Positions 34,412 through 43,298 of a DNA stretch of 64,000 nt are shown in pieces. Position 1 is the first letter of the stretch. Each line of letters starts with the position of its first letter. A program made the translations under genes and the position numbers. This DNA is from Aequorivita todarodis (GTDB taxonomy: Bacteria > Bacteroidota > Bacteroidia > Flavobacteriales > Flavobacteriaceae): contig NZ_JAQQTG010000020.1 in NCBI RefSeq assembly GCF_028561335.1, forward strand, positions 203,895-267,894, read 5' to 3'. Below the pieces are notes generated by a model. That model was given only the letters and a program-made list of their open reading frames with translations, had not been told where the DNA came from and made no database searches.

Positions 34412-35788
34412 CTATTTTTTTACAATTTTAACGACCTGTATATTTGTATCGGAAATTACTTTTATTATATAAATGCCAGAAGAATATTTGCTGTAATCAA
34501 TAGCCACCGATTGTTGATGATAAGAATTACGCTCAATAAGCTGACTTCCAATATTATAAACTTCAACGCTATAAATAACAAGAGGTGAAGTAATATTTAA
34601 TATATCAGTTACTGGATTAGGATGAACGGCTATGCCTACGGATGGATTTTCTGATACATTTAGCACGGTTAAGTTCTCGTACCAAGCAATTTTATAATCT
34701 GCAATAGAAGCTGAGAGTACATCATTGTCTCCATCATTATCAATATCCGCAGCATATACAGAACGTGGATTGTCAGTAAGTGTTGTAATGACTTTTTCTG
34801 TACTAAAAGTTCCCAGACCATCTGTATTTTCAAACCAAACTACTTTGTCATCGGTTCCAGAGGCAGATAGCACATCTACATCGCCATCATTATCTAAATC
34901 TATCGAAAACACCATATAAGGCGTAATAAGGGTGGAGGTAATAATTTGTTGAGGGCCAAAAGTAGCTAAGCCGTCTGTATTCTCAAACCAAGATAGCCTA
35001 TCTCCTCCAAACTCCGCTGCAAGTACATCATTATCATCATCACCATCTATATCTATTGCAAAAACCGAAACAAAGCCTCCAAAATCCGAGGTTTCAACAA
35101 TGAGTTGATCGGGACCAAAAGTTCCCAATCCATCCAGATTCTCGTACCAATACAAGCGTTTGTTTCCAGAAGAGGTTGCCACCAAATCTATATCCAAGTC
35201 CCCATCGAGATCTGATGCGTAAACTGAAAACCCAGAAAGGGCAGAATTAGTAACAACCTGTTTTGGACCAAAATCTCCAAGACCGTTGGTATTTTCAAAC
35301 CAAATGATGGCATTTTCCCCACGAGAAGAAACAACAACATCCTCATCGCCGTCACCATCTATATCGGCTGTAATAATTTCACTTGGCAAAATAGTGGAGG
35401 CGTCAATAATACGCTGTGGACTAAAGCTACCTAATCCGTCCAAATTTTCAAACCAAACTACCAAATCTCCAAAACCCGATATCCCCAAAATATCCATATC
35501 CCAATCTCCATCCAAATCGGCAGCAGCCACATACACCGTTTGGTCTAATGAAGTTGTAATCATTTGCTGAGGCCCAAAAGCACCAAGCCCATCCAAGTTT
35601 TCCTGCCAAGCAATGGTATCGCTTCCCCTAGAAGCTGAGGCAATATCCATATCCCCATCGCCATCAATATCTACCGCAATAACCAATTCAACTCCAATAG
35701 CCTCCGTAGTAATAACTTGCTGTGGTCCAAACTGAGCAGAGGCTACTATGCACAAAAAACACAAAAGAATAGAAAAATAACTCCTCAT
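34412..35788 (-). CDS. T9SS-exported FG-GAP/VCBS seven-bladed protein
   Basis: A 458-aa secreted protein. The signal peptide ends near VASAQ. It has seven repeats of about 55 residues, each with a calcium-binding loop such as DIDGDGDMDI, DLDGDWDMDI or DIDNDGDNDVL and a following WFENLDGLGxFGPQQ strand. Seven FG-GAP/VCBS repeats imply a seven-bladed propeller. The last 75 residues form a type A sorting domain (HPNPVTDILNI, YNIGSQLIE, ending KIVKK), so it uses T9SS. It begins 11 bases after the stop of the 207-aa gene upstream and may share its transcript. Function unknown. Confidence 0.85.
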   Translation of the reverse strand: MRSYFSILLCFLCIVASAQFGPQQVITTEAIGVELVIAVDIDGDGDMDIASASRGSDTIAWQENLDGLGAFGPQQMITTSLDQTVYVAAADLDGDWDMDILGISGFGDLVVWFENLDGLGSFSPQRIIDASTILPSEIITADIDGDGDEDVVVSSRGENAIIWFENTNGLGDFGPKQVVTNSALSGFSVYASDLDGDLDIDLVATSSGNKRLYWYENLDGLGTFGPDQLIVETSDFGGFVSVFAIDIDGDDDNDVLAAEFGGDRLSWFENTDGLATFGPQQIITSTLITPYMVFSIDLDNDGDVDVLSASGTDDKVVWFENTDGLGTFSTEKVITTLTDNPRSVYAADIDNDGDNDVLSASIADYKIAWYENLTVLNVSENPSVGIAVHPNPVTDILNITSPLVIYSVEVYNIGSQLIERNSYHQQSVAIDYSKYSSGIYIIKVISDTNIQVVKIVKK

Positions 35789-35799
35789 TGCTTAGGTTT

Positions 35800-36423
35800 T
35801 TAGTTATTCTCCTTATAAATTACAGTTTCTTCGTTAGATCCATCTATAAAAACTTTTTCAATTTTGTACAAGCCTTGTTGCAAAGTATTAATTAAATTAG
35901 GGTTGTTTATTCCTAAAGAATCTTGTGGCGTTACCGTAATATTGGAGTTAAATACATCATCGTTAAACTTGGTAATACTTCCTCCGCTGGGAGTACGATT
36001 AAAGTTATCATAACATCTCTCAACTTGAGTATCCTGAAAGGCAATATCAACTTCTTCGATATTAATTGCCGAGTGGTTAGGGTGAAAAATTGTTGCGTAA
36101 TTTGTTTCATTTGGGCTCACATATTTTAAAACTCTAGCAACATTATAGTTAAAAGGAGTGCCATAAGGAGCAGGTTGCGGGCAATTGCAATTACATTCCA
36201 CAAAACGATATTCAAAACCAGGTTGAAATAATGGTATATGCTCCGGTAAGGTAGGACCGGCATTATAATAGGTTCCTTTATAGGGCTCATAAAGTGACGC
36301 TATATCTGTTTCAACTGGGCCAAAAACAGCAGGGTTATCATTTATCGTCTGCCAAACCCGAACTTTTTGTCCAACTGTAAAACTATCGGGACACGGGCTG
36401 CTCCATGGAATATAGCTCATCAT
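35800..36423 (-). CDS. Uncharacterised 207-aa protein
   Basis: I do not recognise this protein. It begins MMSYIPWSSPCPDSFTVGQK with no signal peptide or membrane segment. It contains a cysteine cluster VECNCNCPQPAPYG near residue 75 and looks rich in beta strands (VRVWQTINDN, YNVARVLKYV). The codon use and AT content match the adjacent T9SS propeller gene, which starts 11 bases downstream. The lack of an export signal next to an exported protein may mean that the true start was lost, that it is a gene fragment, or that it is a cytoplasmic partner. The 160 bases upstream hold no feature I can name. Confidence 0.55.
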   Translation of the reverse strand: MMSYIPWSSPCPDSFTVGQKVRVWQTINDNPAVFGPVETDIASLYEPYKGTYYNAGPTLPEHIPLFQPGFEYRFVECNCNCPQPAPYGTPFNYNVARVLKYVSPNETNYATIFHPNHSAINIEEVDIAFQDTQVERCYDNFNRTPSGGSITKFNDDVFNSNITVTPQDSLGINNPNLINTLQQGLYKIEKVFIDGSNEETVIYKENN

Positions 36424-36583
36424 AGTTCTTACGGTATTTTCGAAAATAACGAAAATCTCTTTATAATAATTGGATCTGTTTTCAAGTTTAAAAATTTTTA
36501 CATTGGTTAGTCATTAGTTAGGAGTTTATACTTCTAAAGTAAGGAATTTTATTCTATCAAGCTAAACTTTTACATATCGTTGA

Positions 36584-37156
36584 TCAATCAGAGAGGTAAT
36601 CAATCAACTGCCGCATCGCCTTTCCACGGTGGCCTATTTCGCTTTTTTGGGTGAGGGTCATTTCGGCGAAGGTTTTATCGAAGCCTTTGGGTTGAAAGAT
36701 TGGGTCGTAACCAAAGCCTGAATCGCCCCGGGGTTCTTTGATTATTTCACCTTCGCAGATTCCGAGAAACATAATCTCTTCGTGTTCCATATTCAAGGCA
36801 ATTGCAGTTTTGAATCTTGCCGAGCGGTCTTCTTTGCCTTCCAAATTTTTCAGCAGTTTTTTAATATTCGCGGTTGAATCGTGCGAAACTCCCGCATAAC
36901 GGGCGCTGTAAACTCCCGGCTCGTTGTTTAGGGCTTTTACTTCCAGCCCGGTATCATCCGCAAAACAGTTTAAATTGTATTTATTGCGAACGTAATTCGC
37001 CTTTAAAATTGCGTTGCCCTCAATGGTGTCTGCCGTTTCGGCAATGTCTTCGTCACAACCAATATCATCTAAACTAAGTAATTCAATATGGTTCGGAAGC
37101 ATAGCTTTTACTTCTGCGAATTTGTTTTGGTTGTGGGTGGCGAAGACGAGTTTCAT
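36584..37156 (-). CDS. rdgB: Non-canonical purine NTP pyrophosphatase (RdgB/HAM1)
   Basis: A 190-aa Ham1-fold enzyme that hydrolyses dITP, XTP and ITP to monophosphates, keeping deaminated purines out of DNA. Motifs: MKLVFATHNQNKFAEVKAML, ETADTIEGNAILKA, CFADDTGLEVKALNNEPGVYSARYAG and GDSGFGYDPIF, with SEIGHRGKAM near the C-terminus. Length is normal. It is a single gene and its start is unambiguous. Confidence 0.94.
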   Translation of the reverse strand: MKLVFATHNQNKFAEVKAMLPNHIELLSLDDIGCDEDIAETADTIEGNAILKANYVRNKYNLNCFADDTGLEVKALNNEPGVYSARYAGVSHDSTANIKKLLKNLEGKEDRSARFKTAIALNMEHEEIMFLGICEGEIIKEPRGDSGFGYDPIFQPKGFDKTFAEMTLTQKSEIGHRGKAMRQLIDYLSD

Positions 37157-37258
37157 ATTTATTTCCCGCGAAGGCGGGAATCTTTTTTAAGGGTTAGATT
37201 TTGATTTGCGATTTACGATTGTCGATTGTCTAACTTTTGAACATTGAATTTTGAATTT

Positions 37259-37939
37259 TTATTTGTTATTTGGTGCTTGTGATTTGGAATTTTCAAGATA
37301 ATACCTTTCAATTATTTCTTCCGAAGATTTAATCGTTTTCTTCATCCACTCCATTTCAATCTCCAGTTTCTCGGATTCGGAAAGTTGCCAGTTTACTTTA
37401 TGCTGCTTCATTTTTGAAACAACGCTTTGCAAAATAATCGCTGCGGAAACCGAGATGTTCAAACTTTCGGTAAACCCGTACATCGGGATTTTTAAAAAAC
37501 CATCGGCGGCGTTCATTACCGTATCGCTGAGGCCGTCGCTCTCCTTTCCGAAGAAAAAGGCGCTCTTTTTTGAAACGTCAAATTCGTGCAACAAGGTCGA
37601 AGCATCGTGCGGTGTGGTGGCAATAATTTGATAGCCCGAACCCCTAAGATTTTTAATACAATCGGTGATGGAGTGGTACCGCTTCAAACTTACCCATTTC
37701 TGCGCGCCCATGGCAATTTCCTTATCCACGCGCTTTCCCAGGCGTTCTTCCACCACGTGCAAATCCTGAATGCCAAAAACATCGCAGGTACGCATTACCG
37801 CGCTGGTGTTGTGGAGCTGGTACACGTCTTCGGTTGCCACGGTAAAATGACGGGTTCGTTCGGAAAGCACTTTTTGGAAAAGGTCTTTTCTGCGCTCCGT
37901 GAGGTAGGTTTGTAGGTATTTTAGTAATTCTAAATCCAA
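37259..37939 (-). CDS. trmH: TrmH/SpoU-family RNA 2'-O-methyltransferase
   Basis: A 226-aa knotted (SPOUT) methyltransferase, probably tRNA guanosine-18 2'-O-methyltransferase. Motif 1 region reads VYQLHNTSAVMRTCDVFGI, motif 2 FFFGKESDGLSDTVMNAAD, and motif 3 IPMYGFTESLNISVSAAIIL, which forms the S-adenosylmethionine knot. A helical C-terminal extension follows. TrmH versus a paralogue acting on rRNA cannot be settled from sequence alone. It faces the sirtuin gene across a repeat-rich divergent gap. Confidence 0.85.
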   Translation of the reverse strand: MDLELLKYLQTYLTERRKDLFQKVLSERTRHFTVATEDVYQLHNTSAVMRTCDVFGIQDLHVVEERLGKRVDKEIAMGAQKWVSLKRYHSITDCIKNLRGSGYQIIATTPHDASTLLHEFDVSKKSAFFFGKESDGLSDTVMNAADGFLKIPMYGFTESLNISVSAAIILQSVVSKMKQHKVNWQLSESEKLEIEMEWMKKTIKSSEEIIERYYLENSKSQAPNNK

Positions 37940-37950
37940 GGTTGGAGAGA

Positions 37951-38042
37951 GTTATTGGGTTATTGAGTTATTCAGTTATTGAGTTATTTGTTAAGAGTTA
38001 AGTGTTAAGTGTTAAGCGTTATTCGTTAATCGTTAATCGTCA
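37951..38042. repeat. Degenerate GTTATT/GTTAAG repeat tract
   Basis: Short imperfect repeats of TTATTGAGTTATT, then GTTAAGTGTTAAG, then GTTAATCGTTAATC, filling the space between divergent trmH and sirtuin genes. It resembles the ATGAGTT array at 32258-32313 in style but is not pure. Confidence 0.7.
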
Positions 38043-38137
38043 ATATCTTCGATTTGGCTAAGATAAAAGTTATTGATTTAATAGTTCCTTTTTAAAAACG
38101 GCAATTATGAATAACTTAGTAACCAAATAACTTAGTT

Positions 38138-38809
38138 ATGAAAATAGCAGTATTGACAGGCGCCGGGGTGAGCGCGGAAAGTGGCATAAAAACATTTCGG
38201 GACAGTGATGGGCTTTGGGAAGGCCACGACGTGATGGAGGTTGCCTCGCCAGAAGGCTTTAAGAGAAACCCGGAAGTGGTACTCGATTTTTACAACCAGC
38301 GCCGAAGACAGCTTTTAACCGTGCAACCAAACGCCGCGCACAGAGTCTTGGCAGCACTTGAAAAAACGCACGAGGTAACTATCATTACCCAAAATGTGGA
38401 CGATCTGCACGAACGGGCGGGCAGCACTAATGTAATACATCTTCACGGAGAATTGCTGAAAGTGCGCAGCACCTTTGATGAAGATTTGGTTTTAGACTGG
38501 AAAGAGGACTTGAACTTGGGAGATTTCTGTGAAAACAACCACCAACTGCGCCCCCACATTGTCTGGTTTGGCGAAATGGTCCCGATGATTGAGGTTGCGG
38601 CCGATGTTGTAGCGCAAGTCGATTCGATTATTATTGTGGGAACCTCGATGCAGGTATATCCCGCGGCGGGATTGGTACAGTATGCCAAACCGGATGCACA
38701 TATTTATTTTGTGGATCCCAAACCTTCCATTTCAGAGAGTAAAAGAATAACGGTTTTTACCGAAAAAGCTTCCACCGGTGTACCAAAGGTTGTAGCACTT
38801 TTAAAATAG
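38138..38809 (+). CDS. cobB: Sirtuin NAD-dependent deacylase, zinc-less type
   Basis: A 223-aa class III sirtuin that removes acyl groups from protein lysines with NAD. Motifs: LTGAGVSAESGIKTFRDSDG, TQNVDDLHERAGS, the catalytic His in VIHLHGEL, and VGTSMQVYPAAGLV. The YNQRR stretch fits the YxxR pattern that favours succinyl and malonyl lysine (SIRT5-like). The four zinc-ribbon cysteines found in many sirtuins are absent; the corresponding stretch has at most one Cys. It is followed eight bases later by the 188-aa helical protein and is probably co-transcribed with it. Confidence 0.9.
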   Translation: MKIAVLTGAGVSAESGIKTFRDSDGLWEGHDVMEVASPEGFKRNPEVVLDFYNQRRRQLLTVQPNAAHRVLAALEKTHEVTIITQNVDDLHERAGSTNVIHLHGELLKVRSTFDEDLVLDWKEDLNLGDFCENNHQLRPHIVWFGEMVPMIEVAADVVAQVDSIIIVGTSMQVYPAAGLVQYAKPDAHIYFVDPKPSISESKRITVFTEKASTGVPKVVALLK

Positions 38810-38816
38810 AAATTGT

Positions 38817-39383
38817 ATGCTTCCCGAAGATTTAAAAGCGAAATTGGCCGAGGTTGACAGCAGCCGACAAAAAAGACAGGAGATCGCTTCATGGATTGTC
38901 AAAAAGCCCCGTTACGTTCGGGAAACACTGCAATGGTGTTTTACGGAGGAAAGTGAACTGCTGGTACAGGCTGCGTGGGAATTGGAACTGATTTGTGAGC
39001 GCAGGCCCGAACTTTTTTTGAAATATATGAACCTATTTTTTGAAAGACTTCCCACAATAAAAAATGATTCGGCGCTTCGTTCCTGTGCTAAGATCTGTGA
39101 AATGCTCTGCCATTTCCACTACATGGAAACACTCGATATGTTTTCCGAAATCTTAAATGAAGAGGAACGAAAAACTATTACCGAATGCTGTTTTGATTGG
39201 CTCATCACGGACCAAAAAGTGGCCTGCCAGGCACCGGCTATGGAATGCCTCTATTATTTGGGATGGGACGAAGACAAGCAATGGATTTATCCTGAACTAA
39301 AGAACATTCTTACCGAAAATGCTCCCAATAAAAGTGCCGGCTATCAAGCAAGGGCGCGAAAAATACTGAAACAGATTTCCTGA
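38817..39383 (+). CDS. Alpha-helical (HEAT-like) protein of unknown function
   Basis: A 188-aa all-helical protein made of three or four helix pairs of the HEAT/armadillo type (ETLQWCFTEESELLVQAAWELEL, SALRSCAKICEMLCHF, MECLYYLGW). No catalytic motif. Similar proteins in Flavobacteria are sometimes labelled adenylosuccinate lyase by transfer from a neighbour, which this sequence does not support. It lies eight bases after the sirtuin gene and so may act with it, for example as a scaffold; that is inference. Confidence 0.65.
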   Translation: MLPEDLKAKLAEVDSSRQKRQEIASWIVKKPRYVRETLQWCFTEESELLVQAAWELELICERRPELFLKYMNLFFERLPTIKNDSALRSCAKICEMLCHFHYMETLDMFSEILNEEERKTITECCFDWLITDQKVACQAPAMECLYYLGWDEDKQWIYPELKNILTENAPNKSAGYQARARKILKQIS

Positions 39384-39498
39384 AATTGAAAAGCGCTTTT
39401 GTTAAAATATATTTAACCAATAATTGAAACAAGGGATATTTCTTTAGTTTTATGATAATAAACCTCTAAGATTCCATAACAACCTAACAAATAGCGCT

Positions 39499-39987
39499 AT
39501 GAAAAATTATCTTTTAATTTTTGCAATTCTTGGTACAATTTCAATCACTTCCTGTAAAAATGAAACAAAAAAAGAGAACTCCGAAGGGATGGCGCCCCAA
39601 CAAGCGGATATCGTGGAAAGCGACGTGAATTCCCCCGAAATAGCTTGCTATCGGTACGTTTCAAAAAAAGACACCGTGTTGCTCCAAATGGAAAAGATGA
39701 ACGATGAGGTAGCAGGTACCTTAAGCTATAATTATTTTGAAAAGGACAAAAGCGACGGTACGTTTGAAGGAAAAATGGTTGGCGACACACTTTTTGCAGA
39801 TTATACCTTCGGTTCGGAAGGCACTCTTTCAGTTCGTGAAGTTATGTTTTTGAAAAAAGGAAACAAGCTCGTGGAAGGTTTTGGGGAAGTGGAAGCAGGA
39901 GATGGCAAAATGAAATTCAAAAACAATACAGAATTCACTCTTAATGACGCAATGCCTTTGGAAGAAATAAATTGTGATGAAAATTAA
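39499..39987 (+). CDS. Small lipoprotein, unknown function
   Basis: A 162-aa lipoprotein: the signal peptide ends with SITSCKN (lipidated Cys about residue 19). The mature part has a polar linker followed by a beta-rich domain (CYRYVSKKDTVLLQMEKM, AGTLSYNYFEKDKSDGTFEG, LFADYTFGSEGTLSVREVMF) of the kind seen in many Flavobacteria envelope lipoproteins. No enzyme motif. It ends at a clear hairpin terminator (40005-40037). Confidence 0.7.
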   Translation: MKNYLLIFAILGTISITSCKNETKKENSEGMAPQQADIVESDVNSPEIACYRYVSKKDTVLLQMEKMNDEVAGTLSYNYFEKDKSDGTFEGKMVGDTLFADYTFGSEGTLSVREVMFLKKGNKLVEGFGEVEAGDGKMKFKNNTEFTLNDAMPLEEINCDEN

Positions 39988-40004
39988 ATAACAAACCTAA
40001 TTTT

Positions 40005-40037
40005 CGGGGCCCGATCATCTTGGTTGGGCTTTTTTTG
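40005..40037 (+). terminator. Rho-independent terminator
   Basis: GCCC at 40009-40012 pairs with GGGC at 40026-40029 (with extra G-C and G-T pairs around), followed by TTTTTTT. It ends the lipoprotein gene. Confidence 0.7.
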
Positions 40038-40147
40038 TCGTAAATCCCCCTTACAATTGGCGTATTTACACTTCAATTTTCACAAGAAAGGTCTCTAAAT
40101 TTGTAAGGAATACAAAATACGACAGCAACATTAAAAACCTAAAAACT

Positions 40148-40558
40148 ATGACAACAGAATATTGGCTCAACCTTCCCATAAAAGATATAAAGCGATCTAA
40201 AAAGTTTTTTACCGAAATAGGTTTCTCCTTCAAAATTGAACGCGAGACCGAGACAATGACGGCACTATTGGTAGGAAAAGCAACCATGCCGATTATGTTT
40301 TTTGAAGAGAAAATGTTTGAAGGGGTTATTCAGAACAAGATTTCAGACACTTCAAAAGGAACTGAAATGATGATTTCCTTTAATGCCGAAAGCAAAAAGG
40401 AAGTGGATGAAATGGCAAAAAAAGTAGAAAGCGCTGGCGGCGATGTTTTCAGTAAACCCCAAGAAATACAAGGCTGGATGTACGGTTTTGCTTTTAGTGA
40501 TTTGGATGGCCATCGTTGGAATATGCTTTATATGGATATGGAAAAAATGCCGAAGTAA
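40148..40558 (+). CDS. VOC-family protein (glyoxalase-like)
   Basis: A 136-aa protein of the vicinal-oxygen-chelate superfamily. It opens WLNLPIKDIKRSKKFFTEIGFSF and has two beta-alpha-beta-beta-beta units, with AESKKEVDEMAKKVESAGG and SDLDGHRWNMLYM near the end. Members include glyoxalases, dioxygenases and resistance proteins; without more metal ligands visible I would not name a reaction. Its stop codon overlaps the start of the next gene (TAATG), so the two are translationally coupled. Confidence 0.8.
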   Translation: MTTEYWLNLPIKDIKRSKKFFTEIGFSFKIERETETMTALLVGKATMPIMFFEEKMFEGVIQNKISDTSKGTEMMISFNAESKKEVDEMAKKVESAGGDVFSKPQEIQGWMYGFAFSDLDGHRWNMLYMDMEKMPK

Positions 40559-41334
40559 TGCAAAATTCAAATCCTAAAAACACGGATGAATACATAAGCC
40601 CGTTTCCGAAAAAAGTTGGTGATATTCTGAAACGTTTACGCAAAACAATAAAGCGAGCAGCACCTACGGGCGTGGAAACAATGAGTTATGGAATGCCGGC
40701 TTTTAAATTGAAGGGGAAACCCCTGGTTTATTTTGCGGGCTATAAAAACCATATTGGGTTTTACGCGCTTCCCTCGGGAAATGAGGCTTTTCAAAAAGAA
40801 CTTTTAAATTACAAAACCGGGAAAGGCTCTATTCAATTTCCTATTAGTGAAGAAATTCCCTGGAAACTGATTCGTGATATTGTAAAATTTAGAACGAAGG
40901 AAATTGAAGAAAATTCAGAAAATAAAAGAACTTTCAGAAAAATAAATTTTAAAATCATGTTACAAAATTCAGAGGCGTTCAGCGGCTATTCCGTAAAAGA
41001 TATTGAAAAGGCAAAAAAATTTTATGAAAATTTGCTTGGTCTTAAAGTAAAAGATAATCCAATGGGGCATTTGGAACTCCATTTCCAAAATGGGCATAGT
41101 GTTATTCTTTACCCCAAAAACGATCACGAAACCGCCACGTTCACAGTTCTTAATTTTCCTGTAAAAAATATTGAAAATACAGTAGATAAACTTATCGAGA
41201 AAGGAATAGCATTTCTTCAATACGAAGAGCCAATAAAAACAGATGATAAAGGGATTTGCTGGAGCGACAAAGGCCCAGACATTGCTTGGTTTAAAGATCC
41301 GGCAGGAAATATATTATCGGTTTTAGAAGAATAG
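40558..41334 (+). CDS. DUF1801-VOC fusion protein
   Basis: A 258-aa protein. The start is the Met of MQNSNPKNTDEYISPF, overlapping the preceding stop by one base; the ATG at 40516 lies inside the previous gene. Residues 1-125 are a DUF1801/YdhG-type domain (PKKVGDILKRLRKTI, SYGMPAFKLKGKPLVYFAGYK). Residues about 135-258 are a VOC domain (FSGYSVKDIEKAKKFYENLLG, ending GPDIAWFKDPAGNILSV). The join, about residues 122-134, is a Lys/Asn-rich stretch leading to an internal Met at 40957 that looks like a normal VOC start, so two genes may have fused. Function unknown. Confidence 0.75.
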   Translation: MQNSNPKNTDEYISPFPKKVGDILKRLRKTIKRAAPTGVETMSYGMPAFKLKGKPLVYFAGYKNHIGFYALPSGNEAFQKELLNYKTGKGSIQFPISEEIPWKLIRDIVKFRTKEIEENSENKRTFRKINFKIMLQNSEAFSGYSVKDIEKAKKFYENLLGLKVKDNPMGHLELHFQNGHSVILYPKNDHETATFTVLNFPVKNIENTVDKLIEKGIAFLQYEEPIKTDDKGICWSDKGPDIAWFKDPAGNILSVLEE

Positions 41335-42534
41335 TTATCGATTGAATTTATAATACTCCAAATAAGGATGTGGTGTTTTGTTGATTGAATGAACAACGGC
41401 ATCCATCCCCATAACGCTGAAGGTAATGCCATTGCCGCCAAAACCTAAAATATAATGTTCGTTCCTTTTAGGATCGGGTTTTCCGAAATAGGGCAGGCCG
41501 TCCTTTGTTTCGCCAAAAGTGCCCGCCCAAGAATAGTCTGCAATAAATTCAATTTCGGGAAAACATTTTTTGAAACTTTTTGCCAATTCCTTTTCCTTTT
41601 TTGGAAGCAACGCATCACGGCGCATCGCATTTTTAAAATCCCTATCGCCACCACCCATCACAATCCGGTTGTCATCCGTACTTCTAAAATATAAATAGGG
41701 CGCATCCGTATTCCAGTAAATTCGATCTTTAAATGCTTTTGGCATGGTGTAAAAAGATTCGGAAGCCAATGCAAACGTGCTTTTGAGCTTTACAATATCC
41801 TCTTTCACCGTTTCAGTACTCTCATAACCGGTGCAGTTTACAACGTGTTCAACTTCAATGGTAAAATCCTCTTTTGTTTTCGCTATGGTTATATCATTTT
41901 TGGTCTTTAGTTCTTCCACAGAAGTTCTATCATATATGGCCAATCCTTTTTTGTTGCAGTATTTCAAAATATCATTTGCCAACACATAAACATCCATCAC
42001 CGCACCAGATTTTGACTCAATCGCGCCATAGGCTTTCAAACCTATTCTTTGGAGTTCTTCTCTGGAAAGCCATTTTACATCAAAACCATGCGCTTCTCTT
42101 GCTTTAAATTCATTCCTTAAAAATTCTAAATCCTTCTTAGTAGAAGTAAAATATACACTTTTCATATATTTAAATCCGCATTTACTGCCAACTGCGGTTG
42201 CGATTTTTCGTATCTCCTTTATTGCATTTTCACAATTTTGGTAACTGGAAACGGCACAGGTTAAGCCCACCTGCTCTATTAATTTGTGTAAGGGCACATC
42301 AATTTCATACTGCAACATGGAAGTGCTTGCCGCGGTGCTGCCATTGCAAATATCCCTTCGGTCAACCATCACGATTTTTTTTCCCTCACCTATAAGTTTA
42401 TAGGCTATGAGGGCGCCCGTTATTCCCGCTCCAATTATCAAAATGTCAGCGGAAATGGATTTTTTTAGGGAAGGATAGCTTTGGGGAAGCGAGTTTTTGA
42501 TTAACCAATACGGTTCATTTGAGCGTATATCCAT
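41335..42534 (-). CDS. FAD-dependent oxidoreductase (DAO family)
   Basis: A 399-aa flavoprotein of the D-amino-acid oxidase/glycine oxidase fold. It has the dinucleotide-binding loop ADILIIGAGITGALIAYKL with VMVDRRD at the end of the second strand, then NGSTAASTSMLQYEID (flavin-contacting), a NCTGYESTETV return strand and a final GFGGNGITFSVMG loop. Proteins of this group oxidise amines or amino acids; there is no Rieske domain, unlike some close relatives. Its stop codon directly follows that of the convergent DUF1801-VOC gene. Substrate unknown. Confidence 0.85.
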   Translation of the reverse strand: MDIRSNEPYWLIKNSLPQSYPSLKKSISADILIIGAGITGALIAYKLIGEGKKIVMVDRRDICNGSTAASTSMLQYEIDVPLHKLIEQVGLTCAVSSYQNCENAIKEIRKIATAVGSKCGFKYMKSVYFTSTKKDLEFLRNEFKAREAHGFDVKWLSREELQRIGLKAYGAIESKSGAVMDVYVLANDILKYCNKKGLAIYDRTSVEELKTKNDITIAKTKEDFTIEVEHVVNCTGYESTETVKEDIVKLKSTFALASESFYTMPKAFKDRIYWNTDAPYLYFRSTDDNRIVMGGGDRDFKNAMRRDALLPKKEKELAKSFKKCFPEIEFIADYSWAGTFGETKDGLPYFGKPDPKRNEHYILGFGGNGITFSVMGMDAVVHSINKTPHPYLEYYKFNR

Positions 42535-42727
42535 ATTTTTTTTAGAAAGTTACTGAAACAATGGGTTGAAGCGACATGCTTTGGCAATTATTTATTACTT
42601 CCCCACTTTTTTAAAATCTTAAATTCCTTTAACACCAGGCGTTAAAGACTCCTCAATTGTGAAATTGCTAAGAATTATTTGTTACTGCCGATGCTATCTT
42701 TAAACGAAAAATTTAAAACAAAAGACT

Positions 42728-43210
42728 ATGGAAACGACAAAAGAAAAAGCCGACCAAAACATCCACAAAGAGATTGTGAACAATCTTCAGGATTTATTGG
42801 AAAAAAATTATGATGCCGAAAAAGGGTTCACCAAGGCGATGAAAGATGCAAAAAATCAAAATTTGAAGCGCTTTCTTCAAAGACAAGCATCACAGCGCAA
42901 CCGGTTTGCCACAGAACTTGACCAGCAGATCAGAAACTTGAACGAAAAGCCTAAGGAAAGTGGAAGTTTAACGGGAGATCTACACAGGACTTGGATCGAT
43001 ATTAAAAGTTCCGTTGCCGGAAATACTGACGAAGCAATTTTGGAAGAGTGCATCCGCGGTGAAAAAGCGAGCTGGAAGGAATATGAGAGCAAACTTCAAA
43101 ACCAAAATTTTCCTTCCACTATTTTTGAAGTACTTAAAAACCAAGCAACAGAAATACACAATACACTGAATCAAGTAAAAACTTTGGAAGACCTTGCCGA
43201 TGTTGAATAA
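42728..43210 (+). CDS. PA2169-type four-helix-bundle protein (DUF2383)
   Basis: A 160-aa ferritin-like helical protein. It reads NIHKEIVNNLQDLLEKNYDAEKGFTKAMKDAKN, then NRFATELDQQIRNL, GSLTGDLHRTWIDIKSS and DEAILEECIRGEKASWKEYE, which is the DUF2383/PA2169 pattern. Such proteins are often induced by stress; their activity is not established. No signal peptide, so cytoplasmic. It ends at a strong terminator shared with the convergent DUF4397 gene. A TATCTTTA element at 42693-42700 may be its -7 promoter. Confidence 0.82.
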   Translation: METTKEKADQNIHKEIVNNLQDLLEKNYDAEKGFTKAMKDAKNQNLKRFLQRQASQRNRFATELDQQIRNLNEKPKESGSLTGDLHRTWIDIKSSVAGNTDEAILEECIRGEKASWKEYESKLQNQNFPSTIFEVLKNQATEIHNTLNQVKTLEDLADVE

Positions 43211-43241
43211 CTCAGCACGTTGAAGAATAAAAATGGCAAGA

Positions 43242-43275
43242 AAAAGCCCTGCAACTTAATGGTTTGCAGGGCTTT
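43242..43275. terminator. Bidirectional terminator
   Basis: AAAAGCCCTGCAA pairs with TTTGCAGGGCTTT around a short loop, between two convergent genes. Confidence 0.8.
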
Positions 43276-43298
43276 CAGTTTAATTAAATTTACAATCA

